7,326 nt of DNA from Acidobacteria bacterium AH-259-L09 (lineage in GTDB: Bacteria; Acidobacteriota; UBA6911; RPQK01): contig JALLOL010000120.1 of assembly GCA_027717875.1 (NCBI GenBank), positions 1 to 7,326 of the forward strand. Direction: 5' to 3'. The notes below the pieces were generated by a model. It did no database searches. It was given only the letters and a program-made list of their open reading frames with translations, and was not told where the DNA came from. This document shows positions 1 to 7,326 of the stretch, one piece after another. Position 1 is the stretch's first letter; the number at the start of each line of letters is the position of its first letter. The position numbers were made by a program, and so were the translations under genes.

Positions 1-2624
1 AATCTAATGTTTTTTTGCGGCTCCTTCAGAGGAAACCGCACGCCCCGCATCACTATACTCGAATCTAGGATGAACGGATTATAAGCAAAGATCAAGCGGA
101 AGGGCTGGTTGACCATCGGCATGAGGAACTGAACTTCCGCACCCGTCGATGCACGCCACACATTGTTGGTCTGCTCCTGTAAATCAATAAAGGTATTGGG
201 CCCAAAAAGAATCAAATTGCTCTTTTTAAGTACGGTAGAAGTCCCAAAGTCGAAGAATCCCGTCAGCTGCAAGGGGCCAACTATCGGCATGCGGTATTCA
301 AGGGTCAAAATTGCAGCCGTATCTCCTCCGACGGGAATCACACTTTCAGAGATGGAGGGCAAGCCCGTGGCCGGATCGATGATCGGATTCCCTTCGTTGT
401 CCAAGCTTGGAGTCCGGGTGATGGCCCAAGGGGTGACAGAACGAATATCGAAACCACGCAGGTTATATTCGCCTCCCCAAAAAACACGCTCAAAGAAAGG
501 CACTGACATCGGACCCCCGCCCGGGAGCTTGCCATACGGAAGCACATGCATAAACTGGGCTCGGAAGGCCAATGTGTTTCGGCCCCCACTTATCCATTTG
601 TCGGAGATGAATTTTTGGTATTCGACGAAAGGCTGAATGATGTTAAAAGTCCCACCTAATGGCCCTCCAGAAATGGGGGCCTGGATGGTGAACTGGCTTC
701 CCCCGGTTGCCCCAAAAAATTGATTCTTTGTGTTGTAAACGAGGCTTGGCGTTATCTCACTGCGGATGATCCCCTTTCGCGCGTCCTCCGCGCTTCCACC
801 AGGAGTAAAGCCAACCAGCTGATTTAAAGCGAAGTCTCTGAAAAGCTCATCAATATCGGTAATCTTAATGGTCGACAAGGAGTAGCTCAAACCGACCCGC
901 GTCCAGCGCCACAACGGATAGCCGCCCCGTATGGTAAATCCCGTGCTGTGACGGGTAAATAACTGGACATTCTGGCTGGGAGAAATCAACCCGAAGAAGG
1001 CCGTAAAGGTATCGAATCGAAAACGCTGATTGAATACCGAGAATCCCATGGACACCTTGGTATCCATGAAATAGGGCTCGTTAAAAGAAAACATGAAGTT
1101 TGCCGTTCGGCTGCCCGTAAGGATATTGACATCGATTTGCTGCCCCAGGCCGCGGAAGTTATTGGACTGGTAATTAATACCAAAAAAGCTGCCGTAGATG
1201 CCGCTTACTCCTCCGGTGAGACCGATGGACTGCTGGCTTCGCTCCTTGACCTTGACCAGAATGTCGACTTCTCCTTCGTTGGGCCTTTTTATGACTTCAT
1301 AATCCTTCTCTTCGACCTTTTCGAAGAATCCCAACTGGTTCAGCCGCAGCACAGAAATGTCAAGAAGGTTACTGTTAAAACGGTCCTGCTCCTCCAGAAA
1401 AAACTCACGACGCAGCACCTTGTCGCGGGTCTTGGTGTTACCCGCGAAATTGACTCTGTTAACAATATACTGCTTTCCTTCCTCAACCTGGACCTTAATA
1501 TCTACAGTCTTCTTTCCTTGATCCGGGTCTATTTGCGGAATAACGGTCACATCTAGGTAACCGCTTGTCGAATAGGCCTTCTTCAGCTCATCGTTAGCTT
1601 TCTTCAGGACCACATAGTTCACCACTTCGCCGGGAATGATGTTGTAAAACCTTTTAACCTGTTCTGCGTCAAGGCTTGTCACTCCCTCGACATCAAATGA
1701 CCCGTAGCGATACTGTTCGCCTTCCTCAATGGGAATGGTGATGTAATATTGCTGTTTGGTTTTGCGGAATCCGAACAGCCATCCTCTGGGAGCTTCAACA
1801 ATTTCAACCTTGGGTTCACCCGCCTTGGCAAACATGTAGCCACGTTCACGGTAAGCTTCCAGCAGGTTCACCTGCAGGTCGTATTCGAGCTTTTCCTGGA
1901 TGTACTTATCCAGGCTTTTGAACAGGGTAACTGGATTCCGCTCTTTGGTGAGTTCCAGCGCCTTGCGCAGCTCGCCGTCGTCAAAAACCGTATTACCTTC
2001 AAAACGGATATCTCCAATGCGAACCTTGGGCCCCTCGTCAATCGTGAAAATCAGCTTGACCGAGGAGGATGTGATGCGCTCCGTCTCGGCTTTTACTCGA
2101 CCCAAAGGTCGCCCGTTTTGATCCAGGAGCATTTTGATGGCCCGGCGCGCCTTGGGCAACTTGGACGCATCAAAGGACGAGTCCACGGTGAGTCCTACCC
2201 GCATATCGCGAAATTTCTCCAAAACATCGGACTCCTTGAAGGAGCTCATTCCTTCATATTCAAGGGCTCGAATGAGAGGACGTTCGACGACTTCAAAAAT
2301 GACAATGATCCCCGTTTCTCCCTCGACATACTTTACAGCGACGTCTTGGAAAAAGTTCGTGTTCAGCAGGCTGCGATAGTCGCGCAAGATCTGCTGCTCG
2401 TTATAGGCATCTTCTTCTTTGCTCTGCAGGTAATAGCGGATAGTGCTTTCCACGATACGACGATTGCCTATGATTCGGATCTCCTCGATCCGCTGGGGAG
2501 GCTTATCTGCTTGAGCCGGCAAGGGGGAGGACACAATCGTCGGGGCAAAGAGAAGAAACGAGAGGATTAAGGTGAATCCAGGCAGACTCATAATAGTTCC
2601 AACTACGCTCTTCAGACCCCTCAT
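1..2624 (-). CDS. bamA: BamA, outer-membrane beta-barrel assembly protein (3' end missing)
   Basis: BamA is the central Omp85-family subunit of the BAM complex: it folds and inserts beta-barrel proteins into the outer membrane. I read 874 complete codons with no stop before the window edge, so only the extreme C-terminus is missing. Seen in order: signal peptide about 1-39 (n-region with R2 and K5, hydrophobic core about 17-31, likely cleavage after AQA at 37-39); five POTRA domains at about 44-115, 116-201, 202-305, 306-386 and 387-461; beta-barrel from about 465. The Omp85 loop-6 signature is present as NLRGFDIR (721-728, with R723-G724-F725), and the barrel starts with a typical SIGLTGG strand. 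The start at 2624 is chosen because an in-frame TAA lies three codons upstream and because the next ATG (2591) would leave a signal peptide without any positive charge. No strong Shine-Dalgarno is seen before either ATG. It lies 118 bp downstream of clpC on the same strand. POTRA3 looks longer than usual. Identity is near certain; the start is less so. Confidence 0.96.
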   Translation of the reverse strand, partial: MRGLKSVVGTIMSLPGFTLILSFLLFAPTIVSSPLPAQADKPPQRIEEIRIIGNRRIVESTIRYYLQSKEEDAYNEQQILRDYRSLLNTNFFQDVAVKYVEGETGIIVIFEVVERPLIRALEYEGMSSFKESDVLEKFRDMRVGLTVDSSFDASKLPKARRAIKMLLDQNGRPLGRVKAETERITSSSVKLIFTIDEGPKVRIGDIRFEGNTVFDDGELRKALELTKERNPVTLFKSLDKYIQEKLEYDLQVNLLEAYRERGYMFAKAGEPKVEIVEAPRGWLFGFRKTKQQYYITIPIEEGEQYRYGSFDVEGVTSLDAEQVKRFYNIIPGEVVNYVVLKKANDELKKAYSTSGYLDVTVIPQIDPDQGKKTVDIKVQVEEGKQYIVNRVNFAGNTKTRDKVLRREFFLEEQDRFNSNLLDISVLRLNQLGFFEKVEEKDYEVIKRPNEGEVDILVKVKERSQQSIGLTGGVSGIYGSFFGINYQSNNFRGLGQQIDVNILTGSRTANFMFSFNEPYFMDTKVSMGFSVFNQRFRFDTFTAFFGLISPSQNVQLFTRHSTGFTIRGGYPLWRWTRVGLSYSLSTIKITDIDELFRDFALNQLVGFTPGGSAEDARKGIIRSEITPSLVYNTKNQFFGATGGSQFTIQAPISGGPLGGTFNIIQPFVEYQKFISDKWISGGRNTLAFRAQFMHVLPYGKLPGGGPMSVPFFERVFWGGEYNLRGFDIRSVTPWAITRTPSLDNEGNPIIDPATGLPSISESVIPVGGDTAAILTLEYRMPIVGPLQLTGFFDFGTSTVLKKSNLILFGPNTFIDLQEQTNNVWRASTGAEVQFLMPMVNQPFRLIFAYNPFILDSSIVMRGVRFPLKEPQKNIR

Positions 2625-2630
2625 AAGGGG
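2617..2630 (-). other. small hairpin around the bamA start codon
   Basis: The minus strand reads CCCCT-TATG-AGGGG: a perfect 5-bp inverted repeat whose 4-nt loop holds the ATG at 2624-2622. Four of the five pairs are G-C. If transcribed it could present or occlude the start codon. It is not a terminator for the minus strand, since no U-run follows. The role is inference; the inverted repeat itself is directly visible. Confidence 0.35.
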
Positions 2631-2633
2631 TTA

Positions 2634-2663
2634 ATTTTATCGAGCCATCCAGGTCCAGAGCAA
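2634..2663 (-). promoter_or_regulatory. possible weak sigma70-type promoter for bamA
   Basis: Reading the minus strand, TTGCTC (2663-2658) and TAAAAT (2639-2634) are separated by 18 bp. The -10 matches the consensus at 5 of 6 positions, the -35 at 3 of 6. The predicted transcript would begin only a few bases before the ATG at 2624, giving a nearly leaderless message, or about 35 nt before the ATG at 2591. The rest of the clpC-bamA spacer (2625-2742) shows no clear terminator or small gene, so bamA could equally be read through from clpC. Short AT-rich matches like this occur by chance. Confidence 0.3.
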
Positions 2664-2742
2664 GTGTTGATAATGCAACAAAATCAAATCCTGTAATGAC
2701 GCGCCGCCAATCAGAGACTGCTTGTATTCACGGAGCGAGGCA

Positions 2743-5187
2743 CTAAGCCAAGCCGTAAGAGAGAGGTGCTCCTTCGCTTTTGGATCCTTTCGCCCGATAG
2801 TAAAGCGCCTCATCCTTTAGATAGATGGCAAGCGTTTGCTTTTCTTTCAATTTTCCCTGGATGATGAGCTCGGCCACCGGATCTTCGATGTAGCGCTGAA
2901 TGGCTCGGCGAAGCGGACGCGCTCCGTAGGACCGATCATGACAGGTCTTTTGTATGATCCAATTTTTGACGCGCTTCTCCAGATCAATGTCGATCTCTTT
3001 GGGCGCCAGATTCTCATTTACTTGCCTCAATAGCAGGTCCACAATCTCGCTCAGATCCTCTTCGCTCAACGAGTCAAAGATAATGATTTCATCCAGACGG
3101 TTAATGAATTCTGGATTGAACAGCTTCTTGACCTCACTCAAGATCAAATCTTTCACCTTTTGCTGCCCTTGCTCAGGAGTGGTAGAAAATCCCACCTGAG
3201 GCTTATCCACCAGGTAGCGGGCCCCAATATTAGAAGTCATGATGATGCTGCTGTTTTTGAAATCAATCGTATTGCCGTGGGAATCCGTCAATTGGCCGTC
3301 TTCAAAAACTTGAAGAAGAATGTTGAAAACCTCAAAGTGAGCCTTTTCGATTTCGTCCAGCAGCAGCACGGAATAGGGATTGCGTCTCACTTTCTCGGTC
3401 AGCTGGCCCCCCTCCTCATGGCCAACATAGCCGGGAGGAGACCCAATCAGTTTCGAAACCGAGTGCTTCTCCATGTACTCGGACATGTCAAAGCGAACAA
3501 GAGCCTTTTCGCTACCAAAGAGGACCTGTGCCAAAGATTTTGCCAGCTCCGTTTTGCCCACACCCGTGGGACCCAGAAAGAGAAAGGATCCAATCGGCCG
3601 GTTGGGATTCTTCATCCCAGCCCGGCTGCGACGAATCGCTCTGGACAGAGCCGAAATTGCCCGTTCTTGACTCACGACTCTCTTGTGAAGTTCCTCCTCC
3701 ATGCGAAGCAGCTTCTGCATTTCTTCCTCTTGCAGGGAAGTGACTGGAATACCAGTCCAGCGTGAAATCACCTGTTCGATATGTTCCTTGGCGACCTGAG
3801 GACGTACTGGATTCTTGACCTTCCAGCGTTCCTTAATGACCTGCAAGTTCTCGCGCTCGAGCAGTTCCTGATCTTTCAGCTTAGCCGCCCGATCGAATTC
3901 CTTGGCCGTGATAGCATCATCCATCTGGTGGACGATCACTTTTAGTTTCTTTTGAACATCACTCACCTCTTCGGGGAGAAGGGTGCTGGCGAGCTTCACG
4001 CGAGCCCCTGCCTCGTCCAGAACGTCAATGGCTTTGTCGGGGAGGTACCGATCCGTAATGTAGCGATCGGACTGATACACTGCGGTGTGAATCGCCTCAT
4101 CCGTGTACTCCACTTGATGAAATGATTCATAGCGACTTTTGACACCGTAAATAATCTGAAGTGTTTCCTCTTCGGTTGGCGGAACTACCTTTATGGCTTG
4201 AAACCTCCGCGCTAAAGCTCGATCTTTCTCTATGGAACGCCGATACTCATAGGGTATCGTCGCCCCAATGCATTGAATCTCCCCTCGGGACAGCGCCGGC
4301 TTCAAAATGTTGGCCGCATCCAGAGAACCCTCCGCTGAGCCTGCACCAACCAGTGTGTGCAATTCGTCGACAAAGATAACGAAATTGGGATTCTCTACCA
4401 GTTCCTTCATAATCGCCTTGAGACGTTCCTCGAACTGACCGCGGTACTTGGTTCCCGCCACGATGAGCGAAATGTCCAAGGCCACAACTCGCTTATCAGC
4501 GAGCATAGAAGGGACTTGACCATTGACAATCTTTTGGGCCAGACCCTCGACGATTGCAGTCTTCCCAACCCCTGGCTCCCCAATCAGCACGGGATTATTC
4601 TTGGTGCGCCGGCATAGAATCTGGACCAGGCGCTCAATCTCACCATCTCGCCCGATCAGCGGGTCCAATACCCCATTGATAGCCGCTTCCGTGAGATCAC
4701 GGCTGAACTCCGTCAAGATAAGCGACTCTTTTGACTTCGAAGGAGCAGGCCGTTCGGTGCTGGGTCCCGCCAGCTCTTCCCGCACCCGGGAAAGCCTCAG
4801 ACCATTTTCATAGAGAATCTCAGCCGCCAAAGACTTCTCTTCGCGCAGCAGGCCCAGGAGGATATGCTCCGTTCCAATGTAATTGCACATCAACCGATCT
4901 GCTTCCTCACCCGCATAGGTCAGCACCCGTTTTGACTCATCACTCAGGGGCAATTCTACGGAGGTGGAAACCTTTTCTCGGACGACCGTACGGCCTTTGA
5001 CCTGTTTTCGGACGGTCTCGAAGGTAGCTTCAGCGTGCGGGAAAAAACGGCTGGTGAGGGCCTTGTCCTCCCGGAGCAACCCCAACAGAACGTGTTCCGT
5101 TTCGATTCTTCGCGAGCCTAACTGGCTGGCCTCATACCGGGCGAAGAAGATGACCCGTCTAGCCTTTTCGGTGTACTTCTCAAACAT
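2743..5187 (-). CDS. clpC: ClpC-type AAA+ unfoldase (Hsp100), partner of ClpP
   Basis: This hexameric two-ring ATPase unfolds proteins and threads them into the ClpP protease in the cytoplasm. Domains of the 814-residue product, a usual ClpC length: double Clp-N repeat about 1-142; AAA D1 with Walker A GEPGVGKT (203-210), pore loop KYRG (Y248), Walker B D274-E275 and arginine pair R327-R328; middle domain about 405-455 with a UVR-like coiled segment ([19 protein letters not shown], 423-441), typical of ClpC and absent from ClpA; AAA D2 with Walker A GPTGVGKT (539-546), pore loop GYVG (Y587), Walker B D611-E612, arginine finger R697 in FINRLDE, and sensor 2 GAR (R757). The VGF tripeptide at 665-667 matches the ClpP-docking loop, which argues against ClpB. 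All ATPase motifs are intact. An in-frame TGA four codons upstream fixes the ATG at 5187; only a weak purine run (GAAGAAG) precedes it. No ctsR, mcsA or mcsB is adjacent, unlike the Firmicutes operon. It follows lolD after a repeat-filled spacer and precedes bamA. Confidence 0.97.
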   Translation of the reverse strand: MFEKYTEKARRVIFFARYEASQLGSRRIETEHVLLGLLREDKALTSRFFPHAEATFETVRKQVKGRTVVREKVSTSVELPLSDESKRVLTYAGEEADRLMCNYIGTEHILLGLLREEKSLAAEILYENGLRLSRVREELAGPSTERPAPSKSKESLILTEFSRDLTEAAINGVLDPLIGRDGEIERLVQILCRRTKNNPVLIGEPGVGKTAIVEGLAQKIVNGQVPSMLADKRVVALDISLIVAGTKYRGQFEERLKAIMKELVENPNFVIFVDELHTLVGAGSAEGSLDAANILKPALSRGEIQCIGATIPYEYRRSIEKDRALARRFQAIKVVPPTEEETLQIIYGVKSRYESFHQVEYTDEAIHTAVYQSDRYITDRYLPDKAIDVLDEAGARVKLASTLLPEEVSDVQKKLKVIVHQMDDAITAKEFDRAAKLKDQELLERENLQVIKERWKVKNPVRPQVAKEHIEQVISRWTGIPVTSLQEEEMQKLLRMEEELHKRVVSQERAISALSRAIRRSRAGMKNPNRPIGSFLFLGPTGVGKTELAKSLAQVLFGSEKALVRFDMSEYMEKHSVSKLIGSPPGYVGHEEGGQLTEKVRRNPYSVLLLDEIEKAHFEVFNILLQVFEDGQLTDSHGNTIDFKNSSIIMTSNIGARYLVDKPQVGFSTTPEQGQQKVKDLILSEVKKLFNPEFINRLDEIIIFDSLSEEDLSEIVDLLLRQVNENLAPKEIDIDLEKRVKNWIIQKTCHDRSYGARPLRRAIQRYIEDPVAELIIQGKLKEKQTLAIYLKDEALYYRAKGSKSEGAPLSYGLA

Positions 5188-5281
5188 ATCGCTTCTTCAA
5201 AGTCACCCTACCTCGATTTCCTTTTTAACAAAAACTGTAGTGTTTCCGCAAATAAAGATACCCTCGAACACTGACAGCTGT

Positions 5282-5402
5282 CCAGTTCCAGGTTCCAGGT
5301 TTCAGGTTCTCAGCTTTGAGCTCTTGAGCTTTTGAGCTGTGGAGTTTTGAGTTCTGAGTGTTGAGTTACGAGTCTCGAGTTGGTCTGTGGTCAGCGGTCA
5401 GC
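5282..5402. repeat. degenerate heptad/octad tandem repeat flank
   Basis: This half of the lolD-clpC spacer splits into consecutive 7- and 8-bp units. On the plus strand: CCAGTT, CCAGGTT twice, TCAGGTT, CTCAGCT, TTGAGCT, three 8-mers (CTTGAGCT, TTTGAGCT, GTGGAGTT), then 7-mers from 5347 (TTGAGTT, CTGAGTG, TTGAGTT, ACGAGTC, TCGAGTT, GGTCTGT, GGTCAGC twice). The unit register runs straight into the perfect core at 5403, so I read both as one array that has decayed. No ORF with coding character is visible here. The remaining 5188-5281 is the AT-richer clpC leader; I see no clear promoter in it. Confidence 0.85.
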
Positions 5403-5465
5403 TTCTGAATTCTGAATTCTGAATTCTGAATTCTGAATTCTGAATTCTGGATTCTGGATTCTGAC
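5403..5465. repeat. near-perfect 7-bp tandem repeat (TTCTGAA)n
   Basis: Nine 7-bp units run without gaps: six exact TTCTGAA units (5403-5444), two TTCTGGA units (5445-5458) and one TTCTGAC unit (5459-5465). Unit junctions create six GAATTC palindromes at 7-bp spacing. The array ends 12 bp before the lolD stop codon (5480-5478), so it sits directly in the 3' flank of lolD. Such heptamer arrays recall the short tandemly repeated repetitive (STRR) sequences described in cyanobacteria; whether this one is dispersed elsewhere in the genome cannot be seen here. Identical units suggest recent expansion by replication slippage. Confidence 0.95.
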
Positions 5466-5477
5466 CCCTGTCTCCGG

Positions 5478-6155
5478 TCAAGGGTCGACAAGCTTGCCCT
5501 CTCGCAGGCGTTTTTCGACATCGCATAAAGAAGCCAACCTTGGATTGTGGGTGGCGATAATGGAAGTCAAGCGGTGGCGGCGGTGCACGCCCAAGAGTAG
5601 TTCGTAGATCTTTTCCGAAGTGTGCGTATCCAAATTGCCCGTGGGTTCATCCCCCAACAATAACCGTGGTTTCCCCACCAGGGCACGCGCAACCGCAACG
5701 CGCTGTTGTTCGCCTCCGGACAACTCTCCTGGCTTGTGGTGAATCCGTTCACTGAGGCCGACTTCAGCCAGCGAGGTTCGTCCTCTTTCGGCTGCCTGGC
5801 TCAAAGGAATGCGGCGCAGAAGAAGTGGGAACATCACATTTTCCAGAGCAGAGAACTCCGGCAGCAAGTGATGAAATTGAAAGATGAACCCGATCTTTTC
5901 GTTTCGTAATTTTGCCAATTCGCGGCCTGCTAGACGCGTGACCTCTGTTCCTTCAAATAAAATCTGTCCACTATCGGCCCTTTCCATGCCACCGACCAGG
6001 TGAAGGAAGGTACTCTTGCCCGATCCACTAGCACCGGTGACAGCTACCATCTGTCCCTCTTCAACCTCCAAGGCCAGGTCCACCAGAATGTGGAGCTTCT
6101 CACTCCCAGACTGGAACGATTTGGAAAGCCCTTCGATTTTGAGGAACTTATTCAT
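5478..6155 (-). CDS. lolD: LolD, ATPase of the lipoprotein-releasing ABC complex
   Basis: LolD hydrolyses ATP on the cytoplasmic face of the inner membrane to drive release of outer-membrane lipoproteins to the periplasmic carrier LolA. The 225-residue protein has the usual LolD length and all ABC ATPase motifs: Walker [10 protein letters not shown] (41-49), Q-loop Q93 within [10 protein letters not shown] (92-101), a string characteristic of LolD, ABC signature LSGGEQ (145-150), Walker B D169-E170 followed by PTGNLD, and switch histidine H203. The residue before the Walker B aspartate is Gly where Ala is usual, a mild change. The ATG at 6155 is fixed by an in-frame TGA two codons upstream and overlaps the last 8 nt of the lolC/E gene, so translation is probably coupled. 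MacB-, FtsE- and LolD-type ATPases are close relatives; the Q-loop string and the adjacent LolC/E permease favour LolD. Confidence 0.94.
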   Translation of the reverse strand: MNKFLKIEGLSKSFQSGSEKLHILVDLALEVEEGQMVAVTGASGSGKSTFLHLVGGMERADSGQILFEGTEVTRLAGRELAKLRNEKIGFIFQFHHLLPEFSALENVMFPLLLRRIPLSQAAERGRTSLAEVGLSERIHHKPGELSGGEQQRVAVARALVGKPRLLLGDEPTGNLDTHTSEKIYELLLGVHRRHRLTSIIATHNPRLASLCDVEKRLREGKLVDP

Positions 6156-7326
6156 ACCTCAATGCTTGTACCGGATCCAATCGGGAAGCGGCACGAGCGG
6201 GATATACTGTAGCCAAGAAACTGATTAGGATCGCCACCAGGGACACCACGAGTACGTCGCTTGTATTCAACTGAAAGGGGACATAAGGGATCACATAGAC
6301 TTGCGGCTCGAGACGAAAAACCCGGTACGTATGGAAATACCAGACCGCTGCACTTGCCAGAAGATCTCCCAGAATGGTCCCCACCAAACCGATAATTAAG
6401 CCTTGAAGCACAAAAACTGCCATGATGGTCCGAGCGGTACCCCCCATCGCCGTAATAATGGCGATATCACGATTTTTCTCCATGACCATCAATGTCAGTG
6501 TACTCACAATGTTCAGGGAGGCCACCAAAACGATCAATCCAATGGCGATGAACATCGCCAGCTTTTCCAGCTCTAAGGCCGAAAAAAGAGGCCGATTCAG
6601 CTCGATCCAGGTGCTAGTGATGTACCCTGACCCAGCAACATCCTTGACTTTTGTGGCCACACTTTGAGCTGCAAAAATGTCCTGGATGCGAAATTCAAGG
6701 GCCGAGACTTCATCTGAAGAGAATCCAACGAAGCGCTGTGCCGCCCACAGAGGTATAAGAGCCCAGTTTGCATCATATTCCCAAAGACCGGATTCAAAGA
6801 TGGCAGCGACCCGAAAAGTCACGATACGGGGCATCCTCCCCAATGGGGATAGCTCTCCGCTTAAGCCCATGGCACGGATGTTTTCTCCCACCATCACACC
6901 AAGAGCCTGAGCAAGATCGGTTCCCAACATAACGGCAGGCACGGGAGTCAACTGATCAAACGTATCCAGGCTTCCTTCGGTGATCTTGGGAAGAAGATCG
7001 GAAAAGTGTTCCTTCTGTCTTAAGTCTACCCCTTTGATGATGCTGGGCCGTTCACGTAAATCACTCACCAGAAGAGCGTGGCCATAAATGGTGGGAGTAA
7101 CGATCAGCACTCCGGGTATGTGGCTGCTTTGATCAGCCAGACCTTCGTAACCGGAGATGGGTCCCTGACCCGCTCTCAACAGGTTGACATGCGAGGTGGC
7201 ACCCAGGATTCGCTCCCGGAACTCTTTCTTCATTCCCGCATTTGCAGCCAATGCGATGTTCAGAGCCATTACCCCCGCAGTCACACCCAGCACCGAGATC
7301 AGAGTCACTACTGAGATCAAAGCTTG
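6148..7326 (-). CDS. lolC: LolC/LolE-family lipoprotein-releasing permease (5' end missing)
   Basis: This inner-membrane subunit pairs with LolD to pull lipoproteins out of the inner membrane and pass them to LolA. 392 residues are visible, from codon CAA at 7326 to TAA at 6150-6148. The reading frame is open to the edge, and the family normally has about 20 residues before the first membrane helix, so the real start lies outside; the TTG at 7320 is probably internal. Numbering from the edge: TM1 about 3-27 (ISVLGVTAGVMAL), then a large periplasmic MacB-like domain about 28-250, TM2 about 254-282, TM3 about 299-331 and TM4 about 355-378, ending in the FtsX-family tail [10 protein letters not shown]. 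The stretch LFSALELEKLAMFI before TM2 and KNRDIAIITAMGG after it are typical of LolC/LolE. LolC, LolE and the single-gene LolF/LolCE type cannot be told apart from this fragment, so the symbol is provisional. Confidence 0.9.
   Translation of the reverse strand, partial: QALISVVTLISVLGVTAGVMALNIALAANAGMKKEFRERILGATSHVNLLRAGQGPISGYEGLADQSSHIPGVLIVTPTIYGHALLVSDLRERPSIIKGVDLRQKEHFSDLLPKITEGSLDTFDQLTPVPAVMLGTDLAQALGVMVGENIRAMGLSGELSPLGRMPRIVTFRVAAIFESGLWEYDANWALIPLWAAQRFVGFSSDEVSALEFRIQDIFAAQSVATKVKDVAGSGYITSTWIELNRPLFSALELEKLAMFIAIGLIVLVASLNIVSTLTLMVMEKNRDIAIITAMGGTARTIMAVFVLQGLIIGLVGTILGDLLASAAVWYFHTYRVFRLEPQVYVIPYVPFQLNTSDVLVVSLVAILISFLATVYPARAASRLDPVQALRYE

Noticed and set aside
163..636. Plus-strand open frame of 157 codons near the left edge
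   Set aside because: It lies opposite the bamA barrel, including the RGF loop-6 signature, and shows no independent coding features.
1749..2570. Long plus-strand open frame (273 codons) opposite the bamA POTRA region
   Set aside because: It is fully antisense to a well-supported gene, has no recognisable domain, and its composition is what the complementary frame of bamA codons gives.
2665..2680. Inverted repeat TGTTG/CAACA in the clpC-bamA spacer as a clpC terminator
   Set aside because: The 5-bp AT-containing stem is not followed by a T-run on the minus strand, so it does not look like an intrinsic terminator.
3160..3765. Plus-strand open frame (about 201 codons) opposite clpC D2
   Set aside because: Antisense shadow of the conserved ATPase domain, with no family resemblance and no ribosome site.
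5223..5251. Possible clpC promoter (TTGCGG, 17 bp, TTAAAA on the minus strand)
   Set aside because: The -10 matches only 3 of 6 consensus positions and the region is AT-rich, so the match is not better than chance.
5282..5465. CRISPR-like array
   Set aside because: Units are 7-8 bp and contiguous with no unique spacers, so this is a simple tandem repeat.
7318..7320. TTG as the true start of lolC/E
   Set aside because: The frame is open to the window edge, and family members have extra residues before the first membrane helix; the TTG falls at the beginning of that helix.

Overview
All four genes in this window lie on the minus strand. In the direction of transcription (high to low coordinates) they are a LolC/LolE-type permease (5' end off the window), its ATPase LolD, a ClpC-type AAA+ unfoldase, and the outer-membrane assembly protein BamA (3' end off the window). 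BamA and Lol proteins mean a diderm (Gram-negative envelope) bacterium. ClpC with a UVR-type middle domain and a ClpP-docking VGF loop is unusual in Proteobacteria but common in Acidobacteriota and some other diderm phyla. The lol-clpC-bamA order resembles what I recall from Acidobacteriota, so an acidobacterium or relative is my best guess. This is inference; no rRNA or other phylogenetic marker is present.

Layout: 7326-6148 lolC/E (partial); 6155-5478 lolD, whose start overlaps the end of lolC/E by 8 nt, so the two are translationally coupled; 5477-5188 a 290-bp spacer, most of which is a 7-bp-period tandem array (5282-5465) whose lolD-proximal end is near-perfect TTCTGAA units and whose clpC-proximal part is decayed; 5187-2743 clpC; 2742-2625 a 118-bp spacer with a possible weak bamA promoter; 2624-1 bamA (partial), encoding a signal peptide, five POTRA domains and most of the 16-strand barrel.

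Functionally, three of the four genes serve outer-membrane biogenesis. LolC/E-LolD extracts lipoproteins from the inner membrane for delivery to the outer membrane. BamA folds and inserts outer-membrane beta-barrels, including LPS and lipoprotein-dependent machinery. ClpC is a cytoplasmic protein-quality-control unfoldase that works with ClpP; its place between the lol and bam genes may be only positional, or may reflect stress-linked control of envelope assembly.

The coding content is housekeeping and I see no convincing undescribed system. The most unusual feature is the heptad repeat array between lolD and clpC. The bamA start region is the second place worth checking, because the first in-frame ATG (2624) gives a proper signal-peptide n-region but sits in a small hairpin very close to a possible -10 box. 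I saw no tRNA, rRNA, CRISPR array, insertion sequence or convincing intrinsic terminator.
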